Source: Saccopteryx bilineata (lineage: Eukaryota; Chordata; Mammalia; Chiroptera; Emballonuridae). From it: a stretch of 64,000 nt of DNA. The stretch is taken from assembly GCF_036850765.1 (NCBI RefSeq), contig NC_089495.1:66006410-66070409 (forward strand). Reading direction: 5' to 3'. The stretch's first letter is position 1; each line of letters begins with the position of its first letter. Under the pieces are notes generated by a model. That model searched no databases. It had not been told where the DNA came from and saw only the letters and a list, made by a program, of their open reading frames with translations. Positions 1 to 12,306 of the stretch are shown here, one piece after another. The position numbers were made by a program, and so were the translations under genes.

Positions 1-345
1 TTCATTGCTAGATGCATTGCAAACATTTAATTTAATTCTCATAGCCACTTTCAAGAGATGTTTTACTCCATTCACTTAACAGCTGAGGGAACAGAGTTTT
101 CATTAAGAAAATCATACTAAGTCATTCAGTCAGGCTTGAGGACTCCTCTCTTATCTAACCCCTTCTAACGTCTTATTTCCGTTTTTGTATTTATGATTCT
201 GTCTTCTATTTCTTAAAAGAGAAGTTCCCAAATTGTGTGAGACATCACAGAACCTAGGGCTGCCATTACAGAGAAAAAGAGAGTTAAGTCTGAAATTTGA
301 ACTTGGGAATGCTGATTTCAATGCCTGTGTGCTTCTTACATTCCA
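1..345 (-). repeat. Possible MIR/L2-type ancient repeat, degraded
   Basis: Two short blocks (about 20-90 and 270-335) resemble the reverse complement of MIR: a segment like 'ctcatag...cagctgaggga', then 'gaacttgggaatgctgatt'. The part between is unlike MIR. The match is by eye only and the copy is very diverged. Confidence 0.3.
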
Positions 346-984
346 GTTATTTTCCAGACTTGTTTTTGCAGCCTTGAGTGCTCAGTGAACTAGCTCAGAA
401 GCAGCTGTGCAGAACTATGGACAGTGAGAGAAGCTGAATTCTGGGACTTTCACTCCAATTACAGCCGGACCAGCACTGCACCTCTGTCATAGGAATCCAA
501 TGTATTTTCGAGAAATAATTCCCTGGCTAAAATGGTTTGAAAATAGTGGCATAATGTCACATTTTCAGGACCCTTTTTCATTGAATACAGGTTGATGTAG
601 GGTAGTAACTGTAAAAAGTTAATTATAAAAAAAATTAATATATTTTGAGCTGAAAAAGTCTGAGAAATTATCTGGATCAATTTTTTGCTTTTAAAGAAGA
701 AAGAAATAAGTTGCAGAAAAGAATAATTTATTAAAAGTCAAAGGATGGTTCAGCATAGAATTGCAATTATTAAACTCTCATCATGCATTATGTCAAGAGC
801 TTATTTAAAGGATACTTAAAAAATTGCTTAATGAAACTTGTCATTATATTGACTGTAGTGGTATTTTGGAGGTCATTGTTCACTATAGACTCCTCCATTC
901 CTTTTATGAGTAAGCAAAAATGCTATTTAACTTTAGTCAGATCAAAAGCAATACTGGGAAGTTTTTGTCTTGCTTTTTAAATTT
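346..984. other. Unannotated AT-rich sequence
   Basis: No repeat head, TIR or convincing coding frame seen. Short frames of 60-73 codons here have no recognisable protein features. Confidence 0.5.
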
Positions 985-1358
985 GAATTTTTTATTCAAT
1001 GAGAAGAGGGGAGGCAGAGATAGACTCTTGCACGTGCCCCAACCTGGATCCACCTGGCAAGTTCACCAAGGGGACAATGCTTTGCCCATCTGGGGCCCCA
1101 CCTACATTGTAACTGGAGCCATTTTTTAGTTCCTGAGGTAGAGGCCATGGGGCTATCCTCAGCATTCGGGGCCAACTCATTTGAATCGAATCGTGGCTTC
1201 AGGAGAAGAGGAGAAGAGAGAGAGGAAGAGAGAGAAGTGAGAAGGGAAAGGGTGGAGAAACAGGTGAGCACTTCTCCTGTGTGATTTGTTCAGGAATCAA
1301 ACTCGGGACATCCATACTCCAGGCTGATGCTCTACTACTGAACCAACCAGCCAGGGCT
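985..1358 (-). repeat. tRNA-derived SINE, type A (bat Rhin-1-like)
   Basis: The reverse complement starts with a tRNA-like head (agccctggctggttggttca, then box B-like 'gtttgattcctg') and continues through the pyrimidine-rich 'cttctcc' body to an A/T tail on the left. It is an older copy, with many CpG sites decayed and the internal CCACCAGGGGGCG core degraded. Confidence 0.85.
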
Positions 1359-1459
1359 TATTTTGTTTTTGTTTTGTTTTTTTTTAATAATTGCAAATGC
1401 ATAAGTGATTAAATTTTCATCTTTGGTCAGCTTCTAGAGCTATCACTAACACAACTAAT

Positions 1460-1820
1460 GCTGTGGACTGGATTTTTTGCTTCACCACAAAATCATGTTT
1501 CAGCTCTAATCTTTAATGTGATGAAATTTGGAGCTGAAGCCTTTGGGCAGTCATTAAGGTGAAATTAGGTCATGAGAGAGGTGATCTTATGATGAAGTTA
1601 ATGCATTATAAAAAGAAGATACATGAGAGCTGCCTGCATGAACTCATGACAAGGAAAAGCCATGTGTGCACACAGGGAAAAAAGAGATGTCTACAAGTTG
1701 ATAAAAGAGCACTCATTAGGAACTGCATCAGCAGGCACCTTGATTTTGGACTCAAGCTTCTAGAACAGAGAAATGAATTTCTATTTTCTAAGCCACACAG
1801 TGTAGGATATTTTAAATCTA
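1460..1820 (+). repeat. MLT1/MaLR-like LTR, degraded
   Basis: Similar to ERVL-MaLR LTRs: starts near 'ctgtggactggatttttt', has 'aatgtgatgaaatttggagc', 'aattaggtcatgag', 'ttataaaaagaagat', and ends with a region like 'tctattttctaagccacaca'. Internal viral sequence is absent, so it is a solo LTR. The 104-codon frame inside it is incidental. Confidence 0.5.
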
Positions 1821-2243
1821 AAATAAGAGTTTTAAAATATAAATATATCCTTATAAAGATCAGAGGTTTTTAGATTATAACCTCTATACCAAGTTTATTC
1901 TTGCTTGTTATTAATGTTCATTATTTTTAACTGTTTTAATTTCTTCAATTTATAGTGTTAGTCTGATATACATTTTAGTAAAATGTCATAGTTCACTGAA
2001 CTGAATCTAGACATTAAGACCGGATACAACTACACTCAAATCTTCATGAGATATGGCCCTTATCTCAATTTCTCTAGTTGTAACATGGTGCCATGTACAT
2101 TATAGACATCCAACAAATATTGACTGAATGCATAAAGGAATGATGGCAAGATATATTAAAGACATGTGAATTCCAAAGTTCCAAGAACAATGACAAAAAC
2201 CAGAATTGAGTTTTCTAATTCTTAGATTAATTATGGGAAGAAA
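1821..2243. other. Unique AT-rich sequence with a possible MIR tail
   Basis: About 2040-2145 contains 'catccaacaaatattgactg', which resembles the 3' end of MIR/L2-type repeats. The rest shows nothing recognisable. Confidence 0.3.
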
Positions 2244-2617
2244 GGCCCTGACCAGCTAGCTTTGCGGTAGAGCATCAGCCTGGAGTGTGAAAGTCCTGTG
2301 TTTTGCTCCCAGCCAGAGCACACAAGAGAAGTGCCCATTTGCTTTTCCACCCTTCCCCCTTTGCTTTCTCCTCTATCGGTCACTTCCTATCCTGCAGCTA
2401 AGGTTCCATTGGAGCAATGTTGGCCTGGACGCTGAGGATGGTACCATGGCCTCTGCCTCAGGTGCTAGAATGGCTACAGTTGCAACAGAGCAATGCCCCA
2501 GCTAGACAGAGCATCAACCTCCTGGTGGACATGTGGGGTGGATCCCGGTCAGGTGCATGCAGGAGTCTGTCTGACTGCCTCCCCACTTCTAACTTAGAAA
2601 AAATACAAAAAAAATAG
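2244..2617 (+). repeat. tRNA-derived SINE, type A
   Basis: Head 'gccctgaccagctagctttg' with A box 'gcggtagagcatcagcc', body with 'ccattggagcaatgttggcc', tail 'aaaatacaaaaaaaatag'. Moderately diverged. Confidence 0.85.
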
Positions 2618-3229
2618 AATTAAGGGAAAAAAGAAACATCATTTATTCAGTTATTATGGTATTTAAGATTTTATATAAACTGTCATAATTAATCATTTTA
2701 TCTGGTTGGGTTATAAACCTTAATTTAAAGATGAAAAAATTAAGATTCAGTGGGACCAAGGGCAAGTTTTTTATTTCTAGCAAGCTGAAGTGTCAGGATT
2801 TGTACTTTTAAGATCCATTCTCTTTTTTACTATCATAAAAGGTACTATATTTCTCAATAAAGTTATGGAGAAAGTGCTACAATAACCTTAAGGAGAGAGA
2901 GATGACTTAAGTGTAAGAAATTATAATGTAGCATTTAAATTGCATATTGAAATTTGGATAGAATTTGAACTGTAGTGATAGAGAGAGAGACAAGTAAATA
3001 TAATTGGGCATATTTACATTCTCTAAGATGAGATTGCTTCATGGCTATGAACACTGGGCCATAATTAAAGCAAATTAAAGATTTTTTCATATTCACAAGA
3101 TAAAAAATTAAACTTTGTGGATTTTCTTCATAATTATAGAAATTAACTGACAGTTTGTATTATATGAAATAATAATTCAGAAGACTAAATCTAGAGCATA
3201 AATGCTTAGTTTGAAACATATCAACCATT
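2618..3229. other. Unannotated AT-rich sequence
   Basis: No coding signal and no recognised repeat. Confidence 0.4.
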
Positions 3230-3345
3230 TATTCACTTGAACAAATTAGTTACTTTCTGTATACCTCAGTTTCTCTCCCTAAAAAATGGAACTGCTGGTA
3301 TTTTCTATATCACATGATAGCTGTATTGTTATAATAAACCTTGAA
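3230..3345 (+). repeat. MIR fragment
   Basis: Core-like order 'aacaaattagttactttctg', 'cctcagtttctctccct', 'aaaaaatgga' followed by a weak 3' part matches the central MIR layout (…TTACTTAACCTC…CCTCAGTTTCC…AAAATGG). Confidence 0.55.
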
Positions 3346-4915
3346 GATCCCATAGTAAAATGTCTACCTAGGTTAAGTAACTCTTTCCTCTGTTTGTTAT
3401 AAATTACTTTTAAAAACTTTTATTTTGATATTTATAACTAACTTGTGTATTAATAAAGCCATTTCTTTCCAAAGGTCCTCTGGATAGAAACTATAAGCAA
3501 TTTTTCTTAAATTTTCTTAACCATAAAATTCAAAGTGTTTGATAGTTTTAAAATTGATTTCTATGTTTATTTTAGTTTTGAATCTACTAGCCAGATAAAC
3601 ATGAGTCTTGGGTCCTGTTCAGTTCTGTTTAACAGATTACCCAACATCAGTGAAATAAAGTACAGTGTACTGGTACTAGTAAGTTCTATTTCTATTTAAT
3701 CTCCTTTTTGGTCTTTGCTTGAGGATAGAATAAAATATGGAAAAATATAATAATATTTTTCCAATTCTGTAGGGAAATTTTACAATTCAAAGATATAAAT
3801 ATTATTAAAGACTTTGAAATGAAAACCCAGAACTGATATATACTAATGACTGTACATTTAAACTTCTTATGCAATAAAGTAGACAATAATCTAGCTCCAG
3901 TGTTCAAAGTCAGTTCAGTGCTGGTTATGTTTAAAGGAATCGCATAGTCACTCACCACCTGAAGAAGTACACATAAAAATTTTAAATCATCAATTTCTTT
4001 ACTGAAAAGTAACACTTTAATGAAACCAAATATTCCCTGAAGTGTGTAAATACAGTCTTAAAACTGTTCCTCTCCTCTAAATAATTTCTTAATTCAAAAC
4101 AAATTTCCCAAATGCCAATTTAGTCTGTAGAGTAAACCATACATTGTGCTAGATGCAAGTTTATAAATTATCATAAAGCGTTATTCAGACTTTCTAATTA
4201 ATTATAATTTCAAATAATAGGTTAGTGGAGTTTAAAAAAAAGGAATTCTGTGGCAAACACAACACAAGGTTATGGGAATACAAAGAAAAGAATAGCTATC
4301 AAATTGAAAATAAAACAAACATCTTAGATCAATATAAATTTTGTTTAGATTAAGAGTTTGTTAATTATGTTGATTTATGTAAATGAAAATCATACCAAAA
4401 GAAAAGAAGTGTTAGTTACCCATCCCTCCAACTGATTGTCACATATATCTCATTCAATCAAAAGTTTTCAGCTAGACCTTGTTTTTTCATGTTTATCTAA
4501 TGATTATTATCTAACGTCCTATTTTTCTATACCAACAGTGAATGTTCAACTATCTAGTCATAGACCATTTCCCTTACAGCAAGACTGTAATAGTCCTGAC
4601 ACCTGCTCTTAAAATGTCAGTTTTTTTAAACAATAGATAAAAATATGTCATATGAAAAATTACAATCTATAGAAAGGCAAATAGTTGTGATATATAATGA
4701 ATGTTTATAAAACAAAGAACAGTAGTGAATTTAGAAAAGTAAGAACTTCTAGTTCATATAGGCTCTTAATGGAAATGGAGTCAGAAATTTTTACTACAAT
4801 TTTTGAGCAGCTAAATAATAATTTTAAAAGGAGTAATACCATTATATATCTATAGAAATGGATCTACATAGATCTATAGGTATATCTTTTAGTTAAAATA
4901 ATCATGAACATTCTT
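3346..4915. other. AT-rich sequence with no recognised features
   Basis: Read on both strands. A 107-codon minus-strand frame at 3692-4015 shows no domain, is strongly AT-biased, and is treated as chance. A short TATAGA-rich patch lies near 4840-4890. Confidence 0.45.
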
Positions 4916-5285
4916 GCCTGACTAGGAAGTAGCACAGTGGATAGAGCATCAACTTGGAACACTGAGGACCCAGGTTTGAAACCATGAGATTGTCAGCTCG
5001 AATGTGGACTCCTCTGGTTTGAGTGTGGGCTCAACCATTTGAGTGTGAGCTCACCAGCTTGAGTATGGGATCACTGGCTTGAATGTGGAATCATAAAAAA
5101 TGACCATGTGTTTGTTGACTTGAGCCCAAAGGTTGCTGGATTGAGCCCATGATCACTGGTTTGAGCAAGGGGTCACTGGCTTGGCTGGAGTTCCCCAATC
5201 AAGGCATATATGAGAAAGCAATCAATGAACAACTAAGATGTTGCAACTATGAGTTGATGCTTCTCATCTCTCTCCCTTCCTGCCT
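4916..5285 (+). repeat. tRNA-derived SINE, type B
   Basis: Head 'gcctgactaggaagtagcac', then the diagnostic series of 'ggctcaccagcttgag'-like short direct repeats, 'gcatatatgagaaagcaatc' and 'aatgaacaactaag'. Its 3' end runs directly into an inverted L1 segment near 5285. Confidence 0.85.
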
Positions 5286-5640
5286 TGTGTGTTCTTGTCC
5301 AATACCATGCTGTTTTGATTCTCGTGACTCTGTAGTATAATTTGAAATAACAGTTAGTGTGATACCTTCTGCTTTATTCTTTTTTCTCAGGATTGCTTTG
5401 GCTATTCAGAGTTTTTTATGGTTCCATAGAAATCTGGCCATTTTTTGTTTTATTTTTTAAAAAATGACATTGGGATTTTGATGGGGATTGCATTAAATTT
5501 CTATATAGCTCTGGGCAATATGGCCATTTTAACTATGTTGATTCTTCTGATACATGAAAATAAAATATTTTTAATTCATTGTGTCTTTTTCAATTTCTTT
5601 CAATAATATTTTTTATTTTTCAGTATAGAGATCCTTCACA
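5286..5640 (-). mobile_element. L1 ORF2 fragment, inverted 5' part of the copy ending at 6842
   Basis: The reverse complement reads as L1 ORF2 RT-C-terminal region, for example 'atcaaaacagcatggtattg' and 'ggccatattgcccagagc', matching the full-length L1 at about 59.4-59.69 kb. It is head-to-head with the sense segment that starts at about 5645. This arrangement is typical of twin-primed L1 insertion. Confidence 0.85.
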
Positions 5641-6842
5641 TATTTGAAACAATAAATTACGTAGAAGAAAACATGATTACTAAATTTTAGACCTTGGTCA
5701 TAGAGAAAATTTTATTAACGATCCCAAAGGCAAGGGAAGGAAAGACAAAAATAAATGACTGGGACTATATTACTCTAACAGGCTTCTGCACAGCAAAAGA
5801 AATGACAACAAAACAGATAGGCACCCAACAAATAGAAGATGATATTCATAAACAATAGCGCTAATAAGGCATTAATATCCAAAACTATATAAAGAACTCA
5901 CAAAGTTCAACAACAAATATGCAAACAATACAAACAAAAAATGAGAGGAATTGAACAGACACTTCTCCCTAGAAGACATACAACTGGTCAACAGATATAT
6001 GCAAAGATGCCCATCTTTGCTGGCCATCAGAGAAATGCAAATCAAAACTACAATGAGAGAAGGTTACTGACTTGAACAAGGGGTCACTGGCTCAACTGGA
6101 GCTCCTTGTCAAGGCACATATGAGAAAGCAATCAATGAACAAATGAAGTGCTGTAATTACTTGCTCATCAACAAAACTGGTAATAATAATGTTTGAGAGG
6201 CTGTGGAAGAAAAGGAACCCTCATTCACTGCTAGTGAGAATGTAAACTGATAAAGCCACTATAGAAGAAAGTATGGTGGTCTCTCAAAAATAGAACTACT
6301 ATATAACTCTGTAATTTCTCTAGAATGATTTTCTACCAAAAAACTCAAAAACTTTGGTACAGAAAGACACATGCACCCCCATGTCCATCACAGCATTATT
6401 AACAGTGGCCAAGCCATGGAAACAACCAAAGTGTTCCTCAATACAGAATTAGATAAAGAAGATGTGGTACATATATACAGTGAAATACTACTCAGACTTT
6501 AGAAATGATGATATGTTGCTGTTTATGACAACATAGATTGACTTTGGGATCATTATACTAAGTAAAATATTTAATTCAGAAAAAGCTAAGAACTACATGA
6601 TTTCACATATAGGTGTGATATAATATCATAATAAGACTCATGGACATAGAATGAAATGGTAACCAAAGGAAGGGACCTATGGTGGAAGGGAATAGAAGCC
6701 AAAAAATATATGGTGACAGAAAAAGATTTGAATTTGGGTGATGAGCTCAATGCTATCAACAATTCAAATGTTATAAAAAACGTTTACCAGAAACCTATTA
6801 CTCTTATTGATCAATATCATCCCATTAAATTTAAATTTTAAG
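5641..6842 (+). mobile_element. L1 3' end (ORF2 C-terminus plus 3' UTR), sense part
   Basis: Collinear with the full-length L1 at about 59.93-61.06 kb: 'gaaacaataaattacgtaga', 'tctgcacagcaaaagaaatg', 'ggtggtctctcaaaaataga', and the 3' end 'cttattgatcaatatcatcc'. About 240 bp of L1 is missing between this and the inverted part. The ORF is full of stops. A 99-bp SINE fragment sits inside (6062-6160). Confidence 0.9.
6062..6160 (+). repeat. Internal fragment of a type B SINE inside L1
   Basis: Matches the middle of type B SINEs ('gaacaaggggtcactggctc', 'gcacatatgagaaagcaatc', 'aatgaacaaatgaagtg') but has neither tRNA-like head nor tail. It replaces about 25 bp of L1 between 'aaaactacaatgaga' and 'tcatcaacaaaactgg'. 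Confidence 0.8.
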
Positions 6843-7297
6843 TAAAACAGAATAAACTGTAACAACTATCAAAACATGTAAAATTAAATATCTTTGCTTC
6901 TGTTTTATATGCAAATCATAATTAAATGTCTCTGATTGTCACAGTAATGATATTATATTGATTTCCTTAAATCAGGACTCATAAAAGGAAGCCACATAAT
7001 ACTTTGTTATTATACACAAAATAAGTCTTTTGATTTGGAATAGTGTTGCCTTCATTTTTTTACTTAATATTATTGAATCTTGCAAAAGCCAGGTCACTTG
7101 TCTTATGGATTGTCCCTCATTTTATATTTACATTTTTGTTTTGTTTCTAATATAATTTAAATATTTTCTCTACCTTCAGAATTTGAGGATAACTTTAGTG
7201 TCTTGACAAATTCAGATCTAACTATTCAAAGAATAACTCCAAATTAGTTTAGTAAAAATTACAGCTGAATTTATTCATGTATGATATAAATTCATTA
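6843..7297. other. Unannotated AT-rich sequence
   Basis: No recognised repeat or coding signal. Confidence 0.4.
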
Positions 7298-7309
7298 ATA
7301 ACTGAACAG

Positions 7310-7669
7310 GCCCTGGCCGGTTGGCTCAGTGGTAGAGAGTCAATCTGGCATGTGGAAGTCCTGGGTTCAATCCCAATCAGGGCACACAGGATAAATGACT
7401 CTCTGTTTCTCCACCATTCCCCCTCTCCTTCTTCTCTATATCTCTCTCCCCCTCCTGCAGCCAGGGCTCCATTGGAGCAAAGTTGGCCTGGGCACTAAGG
7501 ACGGCTCCATGGCCTCCACCTCAGGCATTAAAATGGCTACAGCCAAGACAGAGTGGCACCCAGATGGGCAGAGAGCATCACCCCCTGGTTGACTTGCTGG
7601 ATGGATCCTGTTGGGCACATGCGAGAGTCTGTCTGACTGCCTCCTTGCTTCTAACTTTGGGGGAAAAAC
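7310..7669 (+). repeat. tRNA-derived SINE, type A, with target-site duplication
   Basis: Head 'gccctggccggttggctcag', box B-like 'gggttcaatccca', full body. Flanked by the direct repeat ataactgaaca at 7298-7308 and 7670-7680, which shows an intact retrotransposition event. Confidence 0.95.
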
Positions 7670-7680
7670 ATAACTGAACA

Positions 7681-8557
7681 AAGGCAAAACAGAGTTTACA
7701 AAATATTCTGTGGAATAATGAGATAACTAAAAAGCCTTTATTTTTCTAATTAATATTTATTTGATTGATTTTTTAAAAAGTATTTACCCAGCTTTTTATT
7801 GAACAGACTTCTTGTTGGTAATGTAAAACTTGAGAAGTTTCATTTGATATTAAACAATAATCAGAAATAAATTATAGCTCACATATTTTATTATAATCTA
7901 GAAGGTCCTCCATAAATTAGTGAATACATTGATAAGTTACCACATTAACTCCTAATGACATATGAACAAATAGAAAACTTGTTTGAACTCTTGAAAGGCA
8001 AGAATGTCATGTAAAGTACATGACATGTTTTGATGAGGTATTTTAGGAACATCTGAACACACACAGAATTATAGTCTCAAGGACTATAATGATGTATGAA
8101 ACAAAAAAAATGGTTCAAATTACTCTCTTAATATATTAATCTTATTGTAAAAGACAAATTAACAACCTTGGTAGACATAAATGAATGGTTCTATAAGAAA
8201 GTAAATTGGTAGTCCTGTGTCTAATTCTCTAATACCCGATGGTATAGAAAAATTATTCTTCATAATTAATTGTAGAGGCCTCAAATTCACTCAATTACTT
8301 TCAGAGAAGTGTGAGATACAGTCTATTGATGGAAAGTATGACAGCTATTGTAATTGCTTGAGTATGGTGAACCAAAGAGATCAAAAAGTTCAAAAAAAGG
8401 TAAAAAACAATTATAGTTATAATTTTTACAGTCCAGTGACTAGAAATAACCAAAGGGAAATGGTATATCAAGGGTAAGAGAAAAAAAAGGAGATGAATGA
8501 AAACATAAGTATCTTATAATAATCAACTAAAGATTTTGGGAAGAAGTTGTCTAGAAC
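7681..8557. other. Unannotated AT-rich sequence
   Basis: An 86-codon plus-strand frame at 8217-8477 has no recognisable features. No repeat identified. Confidence 0.4.
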
Positions 8558-8573
8558 CTAAGATCACATTCTT

Positions 8574-8956
8574 TTGTTGTTGTTGTTTTGTTGTGCGTAT
8601 TTTTTTGAAGTGAGAGGGAGGACAGAGGGGTTTCTGACAGACAGACTCTGGAGGGTGCATGTACCCGACCAGGATACACCCTGCATGCCCTCTAGGGGGG
8701 ATGCTCGGCCCTTCTGAGGAGTTGCTCTGCTGCAATTGGAGCCATTCTAGTGCCTGAGGTGGAAGCCATGGAGCCATCCTCAGCACCCGAGACCAACTTT
8801 GTTCCAGTGGAGCCTTGGCTGATGGGGGGGGGGGGGAGAGAGAGAGAAAAAGGAGGGGGAGAAGTGAGCTTCTCCTATGTATCCCTGGCCAGGAATCAAA
8901 CCTGGGACTTCCACATGCTGGGTTGATGCTCTACCACTGAGCCAACCGGCCAGGGC
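8574..8956 (-). repeat. tRNA-derived SINE, type A, with target-site duplication
   Basis: The reverse complement begins 'gccctggccggttggctcag'. Flanked by ctaagatcacattctt at 8558-8573 and 8957-8972. A run of 12 G lies inside near 8825-8837. Confidence 0.95.
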
Positions 8957-8972
8957 CTAAGATCACATTCTT

Positions 8973-9914
8973 AATTTATAACTGTTTGTACTAGCAGTCT
9001 TCTTTTAGAAATTTGTCACTTATAGAAATAGTTTAGTGAATTCAAGTGTACATATGTTTGTGTAAATGGATGTCCAAGTTGTAGATTTGTTAGCACAGTT
9101 AAACAAAGTAGCATGAATCCTTGGGTTTGTGTTATGGATTATAAGAGCAGGACAGAGTTAAAGGTAACTGCATTGTTCTTTCTAAGGCAGTTCTAAGGTT
9201 TGCTTTTATGAGACTCGTGTTTTATTTTTTTCTTTTTAAACAATAAATTAATCTTCTAGCTATACAGCACATAAAATTGTGTCTGGTAAATCTCTATTGA
9301 AAATTATTATGTAATATACATATATGTGTATATGAGAAACAGTTTTAATAATTAAGATATATCAGACTCACTATGGCAGAAATATTCTAAGCCTAATGTG
9401 ACAACTTACAATATTATATAATTAAAATTTACAGTGTTTAGCTATAACATTATTAGAGCTACGGATAAAAAATTGGACTAAGATTAAATCTTATTTTCTC
9501 CACCAATAATGTTTTAAAGTTTGAAATAATTTCATTAATTAATATTGTGAATGCTTTAACATAAACTCTCAAAATATTGATTTTAATGATTCTAAGTAAC
9601 TACTTTGTACAAGCAATGTCTACAGTAGATAATGAAAATAGATCATTTAACTCTTTGATGGAGTAAAATGTTACATTTCAATACATCTTTTTAGATTCAT
9701 AAACACCAAGCTGAGCAACTGCCTATAAAATATTAGCCATGGTAAAATCAGTAAGAACTGCTTGTTTTACTTAGTAATCATGTAGGGATCCTATCTCTAC
9801 CTTTCAATTGTGGTTTAATTTTAATAAAGTGTATAGGGTGACAAATTTTTGTTTAAAAACATTTTTATATATAATATTCCTTAAACTTAAATGTGCATAT
9901 AAATCAACTCTATT
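8973..9914. other. Unannotated AT-rich sequence
   Basis: Nothing recognised on either strand. Confidence 0.4.
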
Positions 9915-10022
9915 AAAAATTCAAATTCCTACACCACACTGCCAAAGAACCTGATTAGATAATTTTGAGGTGGCACTTAAAAATGTACATTTTAGCAAAC
10001 ATTTCTCAACGCTAAATTGAAA
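9915..10022 (+). repeat. Possible MER5A-like (hAT-Charlie) fragment
   Basis: Order 'caaattcctacaccacac', 'gaacctgattagataat', 'gaggtggcac', 'catttctcaacgc' resembles MER5A-type non-autonomous hAT elements. Very degraded and judged by eye. Confidence 0.35.
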
Positions 10023-10970
10023 TTTATAATATTTTGCTCTTTGAGTTGTCAGATGATCAGAATGGATAGATTGTACTATATATTCAATCACTTGAATATT
10101 CTTATTAGATAACTTGTATTTTTCAAGAACTGAATAAATTTATAGTCTTAAATTGTTTCTAAAATATCTCAGTTGAGAAAAAAATGCCTAGAATCTAGAG
10201 CTAATTCCAACTGTAGTAGTTTTATAATTTACTAGTAATCTGATGTTCTACAAGGTGCTTAACCTTCAGATACACAGGTCTTAACCTGAAAAAGATATAC
10301 TGGATATACTGGATATAGTTTTTACTCAGGGTGATGAGAAAAATTTAAATACAGATGTTTTAACACAGTATTTGGTTCATGGCAATTTCTCAAATATTAA
10401 ACTCATTTATTTGAAGCACCTGCACATTATAATAGGCACTAAACAGACAATTCTTTTTATTCTATTATTTTGGTTTAAATTAGCTAGATTTATCTTTTGG
10501 GGAATTTCATATCCAAGAAGACAAACAACTTTTGTTTTAATGACAACTTTAAAATGTTAATATATTTTAATACATAACTATGTATAAAATGTACTTTTAT
10601 TTGTTTACATTAAAAATATTGAAATAAGAAGTTTGTTTTCACTAGTGGTCAATATTTGCTACTTTGGACAATTATACCTTTATGAATAACTAAAAATTTA
10701 GACAATATATAAAAATTAAGTTGATCTGTTTGATATTTTAGACAGCTAAGAAGAATGGAATTAAGACAGGAATGACTAGGGGAGCCATATATATATTTCA
10801 TTCTGAGTCATTTGTTAATTAAGATGCAGTGGCTAAGAAGCTTAGAAACTAAATTAAATGTTTGGTAAACACAAGGTCTATACGAGACAAAAATTGAGCA
10901 TAAGTCCCGGCAAGTTTGACAGGCTCTTATACATGCCATATGCTGTAGCTGTGGTTTCTATAGAGCTATC
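10023..10970. other. Unannotated AT-rich sequence
   Basis: Nothing recognised. The 62-codon frame at 10372 looks incidental. Confidence 0.4.
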
Positions 10971-11316
10971 CAGTGGTCCCTCATCTACCATGGAGGTTAG
11001 GTTCCAGAATCTCCCCTGATAAGTGAAAATCTATGAAGTAGCAACCTTATATTTATTTTATTATTTAAACATGTTTTAAGTTTTTATAAACCCTCCCTAC
11101 AGTCTTATAAATTTTGTTATTAACCTTTCCCACATTTATTTTGCTTATTTTACTGAAAAAATAATTAAAATAATAAGTATATAAAAATACTTATATATGG
11201 CAAAATCCAACAATATAGCAAAAAATCCACAATACAAAATTAGATATATACAATTTTAAAATCTGTGATACAGTGAGACTGCAAAAAGTGAACCATGATA
11301 TGGTGAGGGATGACTG
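10971..11316. mobile_element. Tc1/mariner-like non-autonomous DNA transposon (MITE)
   Basis: Terminal inverted repeats: left 'cagtggtccctcatctacc', right (reverse complement) 'cagtcatccctcaccatatc'. The inner part includes 'ggttaggttccagaatc' and 'gataagtgaaaatc', familiar from mammalian Tigger/mariner-type MITEs. 'ta' follows the right end, as expected for a TA target. No transposase frame. Confidence 0.7.
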
Positions 11317-12306
11317 TACTGTAAAAATAAAAGTGAGAGGTTAATAATTTAATCCTCCCCAAGTTCTAAAATTCATCATCACATCAGCACAGGTTCTCAT
11401 TTGATTAAGCCACTCTCCTTACTCTAATTTATTTCAGTAGATTGTTTATGTAGAAAGAAAATATAATGTACTACTTCAAATTGTCTCTAGAATTCTTAAT
11501 AGAAAATGTCAGTACACAGTTAAAATAATCAAGCAAGTAAAAGAAAAATAATTAGGAAATATTAAATTCATAAAATGTCCAAGATATTAAGTATATTAGA
11601 CAGTATACATTTGTTTAGTAAAGTAAAAAACTTGAAACAAAAGCTTAAAAAGTTTAACCAAAAACTATAAATTTTATATAACAAAAAAACATGATATTAA
11701 GAAGTAAACAAAATACCTGAGATGAAGTGATCAATGGATAGGTTTAGGAATTAGATACAAAATACAACAAAATTAATGACCTAAACAATGATGAAAATAT
11801 AGAGATTAAAATGACAAATAATATATGTAAAATAAAACTAAAAAAGTAATAAAAGTCATATTTTAATATATCTAACAAATAGTAAAAAAAGGATATAGAT
11901 ATTAAGAAAGCATCGTAAATAAAATTAAACTAAATATTAAGTCACTCACCATACACAAACATTATCAAAAAGGCTGAGTTAATTTTTAAAAATCTGGCCA
12001 TAAAATCAGTTTCAATAAATGTCATTGAACTACAAAAAATAGTTTCTTACAAGAAAATTAATCTATAAATTAGGTTTCTAAAGATAACTACAATAGAAAT
12101 CTCTGCAAATTTAGAAATTAAGATATATGCATATTAAATATCATTGGTAAAAAAATTAAAATTTAATGCTCTGAACATGTCTGATAAAATACAACTTTAA
12201 AAATGTGCACTGCAGATAAATATGCATTTAAAGTAGATATATAAACACATATATATTTATGTTATATATATCCATAAATACATATAATAGAAAAATAAAA
12301 GTTTCA
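11317..12306 (+). repeat. A-rich sequence, possibly decayed L1/HAL1
   Basis: Strong A bias on the plus strand with phrases like 'aattaatgacctaaacaatg' and 'gaactacaaaaaatag', similar in texture to very old L1/HAL1 ORF1. No firm landmark. An AT-rich microsatellite-like patch lies at about 12237-12290. Confidence 0.25.

Noticed and set aside
3692..4015. 107-codon minus frame
   Set aside because: AT-rich chance frame with no recognisable motif or conserved context.
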